Positions 6,312 through 15,127 of a stretch of DNA of 64,000 nucleotides are shown one piece after another. The translations under genes were made by a program, and so were the position numbers. The notes below the pieces were generated by a model, which saw only the letters and a program-made list of their open reading frames with translations, was not told the origin of the DNA and ran no database searches. Every line of letters begins with the position of its first letter. Position 1 is the first letter of the stretch. The DNA comes from an uncultured Phascolarctobacterium sp. GTDB taxonomy: Bacteria > Bacillota > Negativicutes > Acidaminococcales > Acidaminococcaceae. The stretch is from assembly GCA_900545535.1 (NCBI GenBank), contig UQZN01000011.1, positions 1-64,000 on the forward strand, in the 5' to 3' direction.

Positions 6312-8843
6312 TTAATTTTCCTCAGTAATCACTGCTGTTTCCGTATTTACTACGTCAGCAGTTTCAGTAACAGTTTCACCAGTCACAGCATCTTCTGCAC
6401 AGGTTTCTTCGTCCTGCTGTACAGCAGCTAAAGAAACTACTTTATCATCATCGTTCAGCGTCATCAGTTTCACACCCTGAGCATTACGCCCAAACTGGGA
6501 AATGCCCTCAACGTCGATACGGATAATGATACCGGCGGCAGTGATCATCATTATCTCCTGTCCCGGAGTAATAACTTTCATACCGATCACGATACCGGTT
6601 TTTTCATTGACTTTGATATTGATCACGCCTTTGCCGCCGCGTGTCTGTTTCCTATATTCGCTGACAGCGGTACGCTTGCCAAGCCCCTGCTCAGTCGCAG
6701 TCAGTACCTCACTGTTTTCGCCGGTTACGCTGTCCATAGCCACAACTACATCGCCATAGTTCAGCTGGATACCGCGTACACCATGAGCAGTACGGCCCAT
6801 CGGACGTACATCCTGTTCGTCAAAACGAATCGCGATACCGTTTCTGGTAGCCAGAATGATTTCCGAATTACCGTCAGTCAATTCAACGCCGATCAGCTGT
6901 TCATTGTCATCCAGCGTAATAGCGATCAGGCCGACTTTACGGGCGCTGTTGAAATCTTCCAGATTGGTCTTTTTAACAGTACCTTTATCTGTGGCCATGA
7001 ACATATACTGCTCTGCCTTAAACTCTTTGACGGGAATGACCGCAGTGATCTTTTCACCCTGCTCGATCGGCAGCAGATTGATAATCGCAGTGCCTTTGGC
7101 CGTCCGTCCGGCTTCTGGGATTTCATAACCTTTCTGTCTGTAGACACGGCCCTTATTGGTGAAGAAAAGAATATTATGATGAGTTGTCGATAAGAACAAA
7201 TGCTCAGCACAGTCATCGTTTTTCTTGCCGCTGCCGCCTGTTTTACCAACGCCGCCGCGTTTTTGATTACGGAAATTATCCAATGTCTGGCGTTTGATAT
7301 AGCCCTGATGACTGATCGTAATCACAATATCTTCTTCTGCGATCAGATCTTCCATATCCATGGAAGAAGTATCGTGCGAAAGGATCGTCCGGCGCGCGTC
7401 GCCAAATTTCTTCTTCATTTCCAGCAGATCTTCTTTGATAATATTCAGGACTTTCTGTTCGTCTGCCAAAACGCTTTCCAACCAGTCAATCGTTTCCATA
7501 ACGTCGATATATTCATCGTCGATTTTTTTACGTTCCAAACCTGTCAGACGTTGTAGACGCATATCCAAAATAGCCTGCGCCTGACGCATACTCAGGGTAA
7601 ATCTTTCTACCAGAGCAGTCTTGGCAATATCGGCATTAGCGCTGCTGCGAATAGTCGTAATAACTGCATCCAGATTATCCAGTGCAATTTTCAAACCTTC
7701 CAAGATATGCGCGCGATCTTTAGCCTTGCCCAGTTCATATCTGGTACGGCGGGTAATAACTTCTTTCTGGTGATTCAGATAGTGGACCAGGATCTCTTTC
7801 AGGTTCAAAACCCGCGGATGGCCGTCAACCAGCGCCAGCATGATAATGCCGAAGGAATCCTGTAATTTGGTATGTTTATATAACTGATTTAAAATGACAT
7901 CAGGAACAACGTCATTTCTCAATTCAACAACAATCCGCATCCCGCGGCGGTCAGATTCATCACGCAGATCGGTAATACCTTCGATCACGCCGTCTTTAAC
8001 CAGCTGAGCAATGCTCTCGATCAGCCTGGCCTTGTTGACCTGATAAGGGATCTCGGTAACGACGATGCGGTGCTTGCCCTTCTGCATCGGCTCGATTTCT
8101 GCCTGAGCGCGGATCTTAACTATACCGCGGCCGGTAGTATAAGCACTGCGGATACCTTCAGTACCGAGGATCATAGCGCCGGTCGGAAAATCAGGACCTT
8201 TGATAGCCGTCATCAATTCCGGTATTTCCACATCAGAATTATCGATCAGCATGATCAGCCCGTCAACTACTTCGCCCAGATTATGCGGAGGGATATTAGT
8301 CGCCATACCAACAGCAATACCGGCACTGCCGTTGATAAGAAGAGCAGGTACCTTCGCCGGCAGAACGCTTGGTTCTTTCAGCGACTCATCATAGTTAGGC
8401 ACAAAATCAACAGTCTCTTTTTCAATATCTTCCAGCATTACTTCGGCAACCTTGGCCATACGCACTTCAGTATAACGCATAGCAGCAGCCGAGTCGCCGT
8501 CGACACTGCCAAAGTTACCATGCCCGTCTACCATCAGATAGCGTGTGGAAAAATCCTGTGCCAGACGTACGATAGCATCATAAACGGAAATATCACCATG
8601 AGGATGATATTTACCGAGAACTTCACCGACGATACGGGAAGATTTTTTATAAGGCTTGTTGGAAGCCATGCCAGCTTCCTGCATCGCGTATAAAATTCTG
8701 CGGTGAACCGGTTTCAAACCGTCACGCACGTCAGGCAAAGCACGCTGCACGATAACGCTCATCGCGTAATCGATATAGGATTTTTGCATTTCTTCTTCAA
8801 TGTAGACCGGTAAAACTTTACCAGCACCTGTCTCTAAATCCAC
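6312..8843 (-). CDS. gyrA: DNA gyrase subunit A
   Basis: An 843-residue GyrA of normal length. The catalytic tyrosine is Tyr124 in AMRYTEVRM, and the N-terminal winged-helix domain and six-bladed C-terminal domain (GyrA box QKRGGVGKTG near residue 538) are present. It supercoils DNA with GyrB. It is the last gene of the leftward origin operon, separated from gyrB by a small gene, thiN and a TSUP permease. The residue at the position of E. coli Ser83 is Ile85 (HPHGDISVYD, codon ATT at 8589-8591); isoleucine there is a known quinolone-resistance state. The acidic residue equivalent to Asp87 is kept (Asp89). Confidence 0.98.
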   Translation of the reverse strand: MDLETGAGKVLPVYIEEEMQKSYIDYAMSVIVQRALPDVRDGLKPVHRRILYAMQEAGMASNKPYKKSSRIVGEVLGKYHPHGDISVYDAIVRLAQDFSTRYLMVDGHGNFGSVDGDSAAAMRYTEVRMAKVAEVMLEDIEKETVDFVPNYDESLKEPSVLPAKVPALLINGSAGIAVGMATNIPPHNLGEVVDGLIMLIDNSDVEIPELMTAIKGPDFPTGAMILGTEGIRSAYTTGRGIVKIRAQAEIEPMQKGKHRIVVTEIPYQVNKARLIESIAQLVKDGVIEGITDLRDESDRRGMRIVVELRNDVVPDVILNQLYKHTKLQDSFGIIMLALVDGHPRVLNLKEILVHYLNHQKEVITRRTRYELGKAKDRAHILEGLKIALDNLDAVITTIRSSANADIAKTALVERFTLSMRQAQAILDMRLQRLTGLERKKIDDEYIDVMETIDWLESVLADEQKVLNIIKEDLLEMKKKFGDARRTILSHDTSSMDMEDLIAEEDIVITISHQGYIKRQTLDNFRNQKRGGVGKTGGSGKKNDDCAEHLFLSTTHHNILFFTNKGRVYRQKGYEIPEAGRTAKGTAIINLLPIEQGEKITAVIPVKEFKAEQYMFMATDKGTVKKTNLEDFNSARKVGLIAITLDDNEQLIGVELTDGNSEIILATRNGIAIRFDEQDVRPMGRTAHGVRGIQLNYGDVVVAMDSVTGENSEVLTATEQGLGKRTAVSEYRKQTRGGKGVINIKVNEKTGIVIGMKVITPGQEIMMITAAGIIIRIDVEGISQFGRNAQGVKLMTLNDDDKVVSLAAVQQDEETCAEDAVTGETVTETADVVNTETAVITEEN

Positions 8844-8866
8844 AATATCACCTCAACATCTCATAA

Positions 8867-9634
8867 TTACTTAAACAATAATTCATAAACCTGTTTGCCT
8901 ATCAAAAGTGTAGTTACGATCAAATACAGCGGTTTAACATAAGAAGCTCCATGTTTGATCGCCATACGGGAACCGAAATAAGCACCCGTGACCATGGCAA
9001 CGCCCATTAAAAGACCGTAAGTCCACAAAACTGACCCGCTTAAAGTAAATGATAACAGCGCCCCGATACCACTGGCAAAGTTCAAAGCCTTGGCATTACC
9101 GGCTGCCGTTACAAAATCATAACCTAAAAATAAAAATCCGAAAATCAGGAACGAACCTGTTCCCGGACCAAAAAAACCATCATAAAAGCCGATACCGAAG
9201 GCCATTGCCGCTGAACCCAGTAAAGCAGCCAATCCCAATTGCTTTACTGCCGAAACATCGCCCCAGTCCTTACGGCGATAAGTATAAACGGCAACTGCGA
9301 CCAAAAGCACGACGATCACATTTTTCATCAGCTGTTCAGGCAGCAGATAAACTACATACGCCCCTAAAGCTGACCCAAGAAAAGAAAGCGGCATCAGGCT
9401 TAAAGCAACTTTTTGATTGATCTTGCCTGCCCGCCAGAAAGAAAACACACTCATCAAACTGCCCATGGACGCAGCCAGTTTATTGGTCCCCAAGGCAAAA
9501 TTTACCGGCAGACCCAACGCCAGCAATGCCGGTGTAGAAATCAAACCGCCGCCGCCTACTGTAGAATCGATAAACGAAGCAATAAATCCTGCCAGTAATA
9601 AAAAAGCGATCGTACCCGGATCTAAAATTTCCAA
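8867..9634 (-). CDS. TSUP (TauE/SafE) family membrane permease
   Basis: A protein of about 255 residues with eight or so hydrophobic segments and the family N-terminal signature GFIASFIDSTVGGGGLISTPALL. TSUP proteins export or import small organic or sulfur anions such as sulfite or sulfoacetate; the substrate here is unknown. I chose the TTG at 9634 because GTGAGGGG lies 6 bases upstream; an ATG at 9652 is in frame but has no ribosome site. It follows thiN by a short gap inside the gyrB-gyrA interval. Confidence 0.85.
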   Translation of the reverse strand: MEILDPGTIAFLLLAGFIASFIDSTVGGGGLISTPALLALGLPVNFALGTNKLAASMGSLMSVFSFWRAGKINQKVALSLMPLSFLGSALGAYVVYLLPEQLMKNVIVVLLVAVAVYTYRRKDWGDVSAVKQLGLAALLGSAAMAFGIGFYDGFFGPGTGSFLIFGFLFLGYDFVTAAGNAKALNFASGIGALLSFTLSGSVLWTYGLLMGVAMVTGAYFGSRMAIKHGASYVKPLYLIVTTLLIGKQVYELLFK

Positions 9635-9660
9635 AATCTTCCCCTCACCCATCAACAAGC

Positions 9661-10371
9661 TTAAATTTTATATTTAAGATAAAAACCTACACTGCCCTGA
9701 TCGCAGGTAAAAATAACTTTTTCCTGCTCAATCATATTGCTGACAGCATAAGGATGTGTCAAAAATAATGGCGAATGCTCCAAGTTCCACTGTACGCCCT
9801 GCAAAGTGACTTCATTCCTGTCTGCCAACGGCAGCAGCGACAAAGCCTCGATATTTTCAGGCCGGGCAGGTTTAAAAAGCAAGCTTTCACCCTGCTGCAT
9901 CAAGACCATGATTTCCTGTTCATCAGCTAAAACAACCTGTACGCCACGCTGATTTTTATAATGCAGCAAGGAAAAAACATTACTGTAAAGATGATCAAAC
10001 CTGCCGCCCCAAATACCGCTGGCAACGATATTCACAGCTTCCGGCAGCGCAGCCAGAAGCAGCTGTAAGTCTGTATCATCCTTTAATGGCTCATGCAGCA
10101 GTATTTTTACTCCCGCCGCCTGAGCCTGCTGCCAGCAGCCTTGAGCAGCACTGTCGGCATCACCGCATAACCAGAGCGGCTTTAAATTATTTTCACAGCA
10201 ACATTCGATACCTTTATCTGCACAATAAATATCTTTCGCGGCAGCTGTTTGTACCAGCCATTCAGCGGCAGGTTTTCTGCCGCCCGCTAATAATACAGCC
10301 GTTGAAGATCCCTGCCTGGAAGTTTTTATTTCCAGTTCTCCCTGAGGCAAAAACAACTGCCAGCTGCTCAT
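9661..10371 (-). CDS. thiN: Thiamine diphosphokinase
   Basis: A 236-residue protein matching the thiamin pyrophosphokinase family: GDADS near residue 71, the D-x-TDLQLLL segment near residue 99, and GGRFDHLYSNV near residue 121, which binds substrate and metal. It transfers pyrophosphate from ATP to thiamine in the cytoplasm to make thiamine diphosphate. Its start codon overlaps the stop of the preceding small gene by one base (TAATG), so translation is coupled. No TPP riboswitch is visible, and its place between gyrB and gyrA suggests constitutive expression. Confidence 0.9.
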   Translation of the reverse strand: MSSWQLFLPQGELEIKTSRQGSSTAVLLAGGRKPAAEWLVQTAAAKDIYCADKGIECCCENNLKPLWLCGDADSAAQGCWQQAQAAGVKILLHEPLKDDTDLQLLLAALPEAVNIVASGIWGGRFDHLYSNVFSLLHYKNQRGVQVVLADEQEIMVLMQQGESLLFKPARPENIEALSLLPLADRNEVTLQGVQWNLEHSPLFLTHPYAVSNMIEQEKVIFTCDQGSVGFYLKYKI

Positions 10372-10676
10372 TATTTCAAAGCCTTCTTTTTAGCAGGAGC
10401 AGGTTTGATGATGATTTGTCCCTGTTCCTTCTGCACTTTCCAGACAACCTCACCGTTACCATTTTTAAACCAGTCCATGCTGACTTCCAGCAGGTATTGA
10501 TTTAATTTATCCTGAGCTTCGGCCGGCAATAATAATTCTTTGGCCGGCGCTGCTGTTTTATTTTTTATTTTAGCAGCAACAGTTTTTTCATCGGCATCGA
10601 AGGTATTTTCAAAGCTTTCTTTTTCTATATACCCTTTAAACATTTCTTCGTCAGAAAGATTTTTTTTGATTTTCAT
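10371..10676 (-). CDS. Hypothetical small charged protein between gyrB and thiN
   Basis: A 101-residue lysine- and glutamate-rich protein with no signal peptide or membrane segment. I do not recognise a family. The N-terminal half is acidic/basic and probably flexible, the middle (VSMDWFKNGNGEVVWKVQ) could form a small beta unit, and the C-terminus is lysine/alanine/proline rich. It starts 14 bases after the gyrB stop and overlaps thiN by one base, so it is clearly an expressed operon member. A nucleic-acid or gyrase-associated role is possible from context only. Confidence 0.7.
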   Translation of the reverse strand: MKIKKNLSDEEMFKGYIEKESFENTFDADEKTVAAKIKNKTAAPAKELLLPAEAQDKLNQYLLEVSMDWFKNGNGEVVWKVQKEQGQIIIKPAPAKKKALK

Positions 10677-10690
10677 AATGACCTCCGCGT

Positions 10691-12613
10691 TTACAGGTCC
10701 AGATTTCTTACTTTACCGGCATTAGCCTCGATAAACTGACGCCGCGGTTCTACTTTATCGCCCATCAGTATGGAAAAAATAGCATCAGCTTCAGCAGCAT
10801 CTTCCAAATGGACCTGCAGGATCGTCCTGCCTTCAGGATTCATCGTTGTTTCCCACAGCTGTTCAGGATTCATTTCACCTAAGCCTTTATAACGCTGGAT
10901 ATAAGGATTACTGTCACGGCCTACTTCATCCAGAACAGTCTGCAGCTCATCATCACTGTAAGCATATAAATGCTTTTGTCCTTTACGCACCAGATATAAA
11001 GGCGGCTGTGCAATAAAGACATGCCCTTCCTTGATCAAAGGCTGCATATACCGATAAAAGAAGGTCAGCAGCAGAGTTCTGATATGCGCACCGTCGACAT
11101 CGGCATCTGTCATGATAATGATTTTACCGTAACGGGCTTTTTCTAGATCGAAATCTTCACCGATACCACAGCCAAAAGCAGTGATCATATTTCTGATTTC
11201 ATCACTGCTCAAGATTTTATCCAGTCTTGCTTTTTCAACATTCAAAATCTTGCCGCGCAAAGGCAGAATCGCCTGAAAACGCCGGTCACGTCCCTGTTTG
11301 GCACTGCCGCCTGCAGAATCACCTTCGACGAGGTAAATTTCTGTTTCTGAAGCGTCCTTGCTTTGACAGTCGGCTAATTTGCCGGGCAGGCTGCTGATCT
11401 CCAAAGCACTCTTACGCCTTGTCAGTTCACGGGCTTTGCGGGCAGCCATACGCGCTCTGGCCGAAAGGATCGATTTTTCTACGATTCTTTTGGCAATAAC
11501 AGGATTTTCCTCAAAAAATTCTCCCAAGCCTTCGCTGACCAGATTATCAACGATCGGCCGGATCTCACTGTTACCAAGCTTTGTTTTAGTCTGGCCTTCA
11601 AACTGAGGTTCCTGGATCTTAATACTGATAACGGCAGTCATACCTTCACGAACATCATCGCCGCTGAGGTTTTCTTCACCGTCTTTCAAAGCGCCTATTT
11701 TCCGGGCATAATCGTTGATAGTACGCGTCATAGCCTGTTTAAAACCGCTTAAATGCGTACCGCCCTCTTCAGTATTGATATTGTTGACAAATGTAAATAA
11801 ATTCTCTGTATAAGTATCGCAGTACTGCAGAGCTACCTCGACGATATTCGTATCTTTGATACCTTCGATATAGATAGGCTCATCATGGAGCTTATCCTTA
11901 TTCTCATTCACATATTTTACAAACTCGATAATACCGCCTTCGTAATGAAAGCTTTCCTGTTTGCCAGTACGCTCATCATTAAGATTGATACGGATACCCT
12001 TATTCAAAAAAGCCAGCTCACGAATCCTTAACCGCAGCGTTTCATAACTGTAGATCAGCTCCGTAAAGATCGTTGCGTCAGGTTTAAAATGTACAGTCGT
12101 GCCTGTTTCTTCAGTAGTACCTTTTTCATAAAGTGGTACTACGGTTTTGCCGCGGGAAAATTCAATTCCATAAATCTTACCGCTACGGCGTACTTCAACT
12201 TCCATATGTTCACTGAGCGCATTAACGCAGGATACACCTACGCCATGCAGACCGCCGGAAACCTTATAACCGCCGTCACCGAATTTACCACCGGCATGCA
12301 GGATCGTCATAACTACTTCTACAGCAGGTTTGCCGACCTTATGCATTTCTACAGGAATACCACGGCCATTATCACGCACAGTAATACTGTTATCGCTGTG
12401 GATAGTTACATCGATCGCATCGCAATAACCTGCCAAAGCTTCGTCTATACTGTTATCAACTGTTTCATATACCAAATGATGCAAGCCACGGGCAGAAATA
12501 CTGCCGATATACATACTCGGTCTTTTACGTACAGCTTCCAGACCCTCCAGGACCTGGATCTGCCCGGCACCATATTGTCCCTTAACCTCAGTTGCTTCTT
12601 CCAAATTAGACAT
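10691..12613 (-). CDS. gyrB: DNA gyrase subunit B
   Basis: GyrB of about 640 residues: GHKL ATPase domain (VRKRPSMYIG; DNGRGIPV; GGLHGVG) and TOPRIM domain with EGDSAGGSAKQGRDR and the metal-binding DADVDG. It forms gyrase with GyrA. I place the start at the ATG at 12613 (protein MSNLEEATEV) because GGAGG lies 5-6 bases upstream; an in-frame start nine codons earlier lacks a ribosome site. It is part of the origin operon, downstream of remB. Confidence 0.97.
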   Translation of the reverse strand: MSNLEEATEVKGQYGAGQIQVLEGLEAVRKRPSMYIGSISARGLHHLVYETVDNSIDEALAGYCDAIDVTIHSDNSITVRDNGRGIPVEMHKVGKPAVEVVMTILHAGGKFGDGGYKVSGGLHGVGVSCVNALSEHMEVEVRRSGKIYGIEFSRGKTVVPLYEKGTTEETGTTVHFKPDATIFTELIYSYETLRLRIRELAFLNKGIRINLNDERTGKQESFHYEGGIIEFVKYVNENKDKLHDEPIYIEGIKDTNIVEVALQYCDTYTENLFTFVNNINTEEGGTHLSGFKQAMTRTINDYARKIGALKDGEENLSGDDVREGMTAVISIKIQEPQFEGQTKTKLGNSEIRPIVDNLVSEGLGEFFEENPVIAKRIVEKSILSARARMAARKARELTRRKSALEISSLPGKLADCQSKDASETEIYLVEGDSAGGSAKQGRDRRFQAILPLRGKILNVEKARLDKILSSDEIRNMITAFGCGIGEDFDLEKARYGKIIIMTDADVDGAHIRTLLLTFFYRYMQPLIKEGHVFIAQPPLYLVRKGQKHLYAYSDDELQTVLDEVGRDSNPYIQRYKGLGEMNPEQLWETTMNPEGRTILQVHLEDAAEADAIFSILMGDKVEPRRQFIEANAGKVRNLDL

Positions 12614-12666
12614 AGTAACCTCCACATTCCTATAATTCAAGTATCTTCACTGCTTATTTTCAGCAA

Positions 12667-12936
12667 TCAAAAACTTTTATAAATAGCATCACTGCCAAAA
12701 TCTTCTTCTGCCCGGCGTTTTAAAGTTAAAGCCGAAATGCCCGACAAATATAAGGTATCAGCTGTTAAAATACAGCTGGAACATTCACCATTCTCTGATA
12801 AATCGATAATTTTATATCTGTCTTTATAAACAGAAATATAGCTATCATAGATTTCCGAATGCTGATCACGAATATTAAAAATAGCTATAATATCAGTATT
12901 TTTGATCATACAGTCAGCACCAAGATGCAGATACAT
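12667..12936 (-). CDS. remB: RemB/DUF370-like small regulator
   Basis: An 89-residue protein beginning MYLHLGADCMIKNTDIIAIF, the recognisable start of the DUF370 family member encoded between recF and gyrB in Firmicutes (YaaB/RemB). In Bacillus, RemA and RemB act on DNA in control of matrix and osmoprotection genes. Here it lies directly upstream of gyrB and 5 bases after the DUF721 gene. The function in this organism is inferred from family and position only. Confidence 0.85.
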   Translation of the reverse strand: MYLHLGADCMIKNTDIIAIFNIRDQHSEIYDSYISVYKDRYKIIDLSENGECSSCILTADTLYLSGISALTLKRRAEEDFGSDAIYKSF

Positions 12937-12941
12937 AGCAA

Positions 12942-13760
12942 TTATTTCCTCCGTAATCCCTTAATAATATTCTGGGCAAGCTGTTCACTGATCTTATCAG
13001 GATGCATACCTGTTTTTAACATCACAGCTGTCATTTCTTCTCTGACATCAGCCTGACTGTTATATACCTTAGCATAATAATACTGTTTTAAAGCATTTTT
13101 TACACTATCGAATAACATTTTATCACATTTAACATATTTTTGACAGTCGCTGTAATTCAGCCAGGGTTCAGATGTCAAAATAGATACTATTGCTGTCCGT
13201 AATTTTTCCTTTTCATAACGCTGACAAACACGGCAAAGATCATTTTTTTCAGTTACAGCCGCACCACAGCATTTACATTTCAGATCGTTATTTTCTATAA
13301 GCAATGCTTTTTTTCTCTGCAGGCAAACCTTGCGAAAATGAGCCAGTTTTTTTTGCAATTCCTGATCCTGGACATTCACCAAAGCCTGACTGATAGAAGT
13401 TTTTTCAGCATCTGTCAAAGGCGCGAAATTTAATTTTACTTCCTGCTCTTCTTTGGGCAGATGCAGTAGATTTTCAATAGAACCTGTAAAAAACTTTATA
13501 TCCTTCACAGGATCATTAGTCATAACGCGGTTGATATTATTGATAAACTGCTGCTTCATCATCAAAAGATGATTGGCCCAGACGGAACTGTCAGTATTTA
13601 TATATAAAACCTTGCGTTCTAAACGTACGGGTTTAGAATGTCTGGCTACACTTGGCCCACAGATCTGTTCCCATTTACTCTGCATAGCAAAAATAAAATA
13701 TTTATTACGTCCTTCCTGATTCGGAAGCATTTTTAAAAGGACTCTTTCTATGCCTTCCAT
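12942..13760 (-). CDS. DUF721 (DciA-like) protein with a C-terminal zinc-ribbon
   Basis: A 272-residue protein. Residues about 1-100 are a DUF721 domain (WEQICGPSVARHSKPVRL; LYINTDSSVWANHL), the fold shared with DciA, which helps load the replicative helicase DnaB in many bacteria. Unusually long for the family, it has an extra C-terminal half with two CxxC pairs (KCKCCGAAV and CRVCQRYE) that look like a zinc ribbon, followed by a basic helical tail. It sits between recF and remB, the standard place for this gene in Firmicutes. The helicase-loading role is inference. Confidence 0.85.
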   Translation of the reverse strand: MEGIERVLLKMLPNQEGRNKYFIFAMQSKWEQICGPSVARHSKPVRLERKVLYINTDSSVWANHLLMMKQQFINNINRVMTNDPVKDIKFFTGSIENLLHLPKEEQEVKLNFAPLTDAEKTSISQALVNVQDQELQKKLAHFRKVCLQRKKALLIENNDLKCKCCGAAVTEKNDLCRVCQRYEKEKLRTAIVSILTSEPWLNYSDCQKYVKCDKMLFDSVKNALKQYYYAKVYNSQADVREEMTAVMLKTGMHPDKISEQLAQNIIKGLRRK

Positions 13761-13763
13761 TTT

Positions 13764-14888
13764 TTATCCCTCTGCTATCCTGCCTTCAGTGATCCTGAAA
13801 TAGGCATTGCCGCTTAAGTCAGGAATCAGGGCTTTATCATTTACCGTAATAAAAGTTTGAACTTTACCGTCGATAAATTTTAAAAGCTGACAACGCCTTT
13901 GATCGTCAAGCTCACTCATTACATCATCCAGCAGTAATACCGGAAATTCGTCTATTTCCTGACGCACATATTCAAGCTGCGCCAGTTTTACAGCCAAAGC
14001 AGCACTACGCTGCTGTCCCTGTGAACCAAAAGCTTTTAAAATTCTACCATTTACTTTGAAAAGCAAATCATCACGATGGGGACCTATACCTGTACTGCCG
14101 CGCAGAATATCGATCTGCCGGCGTTCTGCCAGCTTCTGACTATAAAAATCTTCCCAGCAGAAAGTTTCTTCAGGATAAAGAAGCTCACCATTATTAGCTT
14201 TTAACTCATAAAAAACAGTTAATTCTTCTTTTTCACCTGTCAAAGCAGCATAAACAGTCTTAGCAAGCTTTTTTAATTTCTGCAGAGCGGCCAGTCTTTT
14301 AGCGACTATTTTTGCAGCAGTCAAAACAAACTCCTGATCCCAGGTCGCCAAAAGTTCAACACTTGCTCCGTTATCGCGAATATCTTTAAGCATTCTGTTA
14401 CGCTGCTGTAAAATACGATTATATTTTACCAGCAGATCATAATAAGCTTTATCTGTCTGAGATATCTGCATATCAAAAAAACGTCTGCGCAGGGCAGGTT
14501 CACCTTTGATCAGCTGCAGATCTTCAGGAGAAAACATAACCATATTCAAAGTTCCATAATGTTCTTTAGGCTTGACCTTAACATCATTTAAAAATAATTC
14601 TTTTTTCTTTTTACCATCAAGAGACTGCCTTTTGATCTTAACGTCATTAAGTCCATGCAGGTCTTCAAAATTAACTCCGACAGCAAACTGATCTGTATCC
14701 AGACGCTGCATATCATCTTCCTGCGCAGTACGATGCGACATTCCAAAAGCAGCATAAAACATTGCTTCTAAAAGATTGGTCTTCCCCTGAGCGTTTTGGC
14801 CATAAAAAATATTGACCATAGAAGTAATATTTAAACAGCATTCCTGATAGTTTCTAAAATTAACGGCATAGAGTCTTGTTACTCGCAT
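13764..14888 (-). CDS. recF: DNA replication and repair protein RecF
   Basis: A 374-residue SMC-like ATPase: Walker A YGQNAQGKTNLLEAM near residue 30, ABC-type signature region FGSQGQQRSAALAVKLAQ, and Walker B VLLLDDVMSELD near residue 318. It binds gapped DNA and helps load RecA with RecO and RecR. It starts 3 bases after the S4-domain gene, in the conserved order dnaA-dnaN-yaaA-recF. Confidence 0.97.
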   Translation of the reverse strand: MRVTRLYAVNFRNYQECCLNITSMVNIFYGQNAQGKTNLLEAMFYAAFGMSHRTAQEDDMQRLDTDQFAVGVNFEDLHGLNDVKIKRQSLDGKKKKELFLNDVKVKPKEHYGTLNMVMFSPEDLQLIKGEPALRRRFFDMQISQTDKAYYDLLVKYNRILQQRNRMLKDIRDNGASVELLATWDQEFVLTAAKIVAKRLAALQKLKKLAKTVYAALTGEKEELTVFYELKANNGELLYPEETFCWEDFYSQKLAERRQIDILRGSTGIGPHRDDLLFKVNGRILKAFGSQGQQRSAALAVKLAQLEYVRQEIDEFPVLLLDDVMSELDDQRRCQLLKFIDGKVQTFITVNDKALIPDLSGNAYFRITEGRIAEG

Positions 14889-14891
14889 AAA

Positions 14892-15113
14892 TTATTCCGT
14901 TACAACGCTTATTTCGATCTGTTCATCCAGAATAACAATATCATGAGGAAAAACTTTTTTACGTTTTTCCGTAACGACAACGCCGTTCAATGTAACCACT
15001 CCGGCGGCAATAGCTTCATGAGCCTGGCCGCCGGACTCTAAAATGCCGGCATATTTCAAAAGACTAGAGATCGTAATAAACTCAGTATTGATACCAACGG
15101 TTATTTTTTCCAT
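14892..15113 (-). CDS. yaaA: S4-domain RNA-binding protein YaaA
   Basis: A 73-residue S4-like domain protein (RlbA/YaaA), with the typical LLKYAGILESGGQAHEAI and the GVVTLNGVVVTEKRKKV motif. The small protein is nearly always encoded between dnaN and recF in Firmicutes and probably binds ribosomal or tRNA structures. Spacing to both neighbours is tight, so it is in the dnaA operon. Confidence 0.92.
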   Translation of the reverse strand: MEKITVGINTEFITISSLLKYAGILESGGQAHEAIAAGVVTLNGVVVTEKRKKVFPHDIVILDEQIEISVVTE

Positions 15114-15127
15114 TTTTTACCTTCTTT

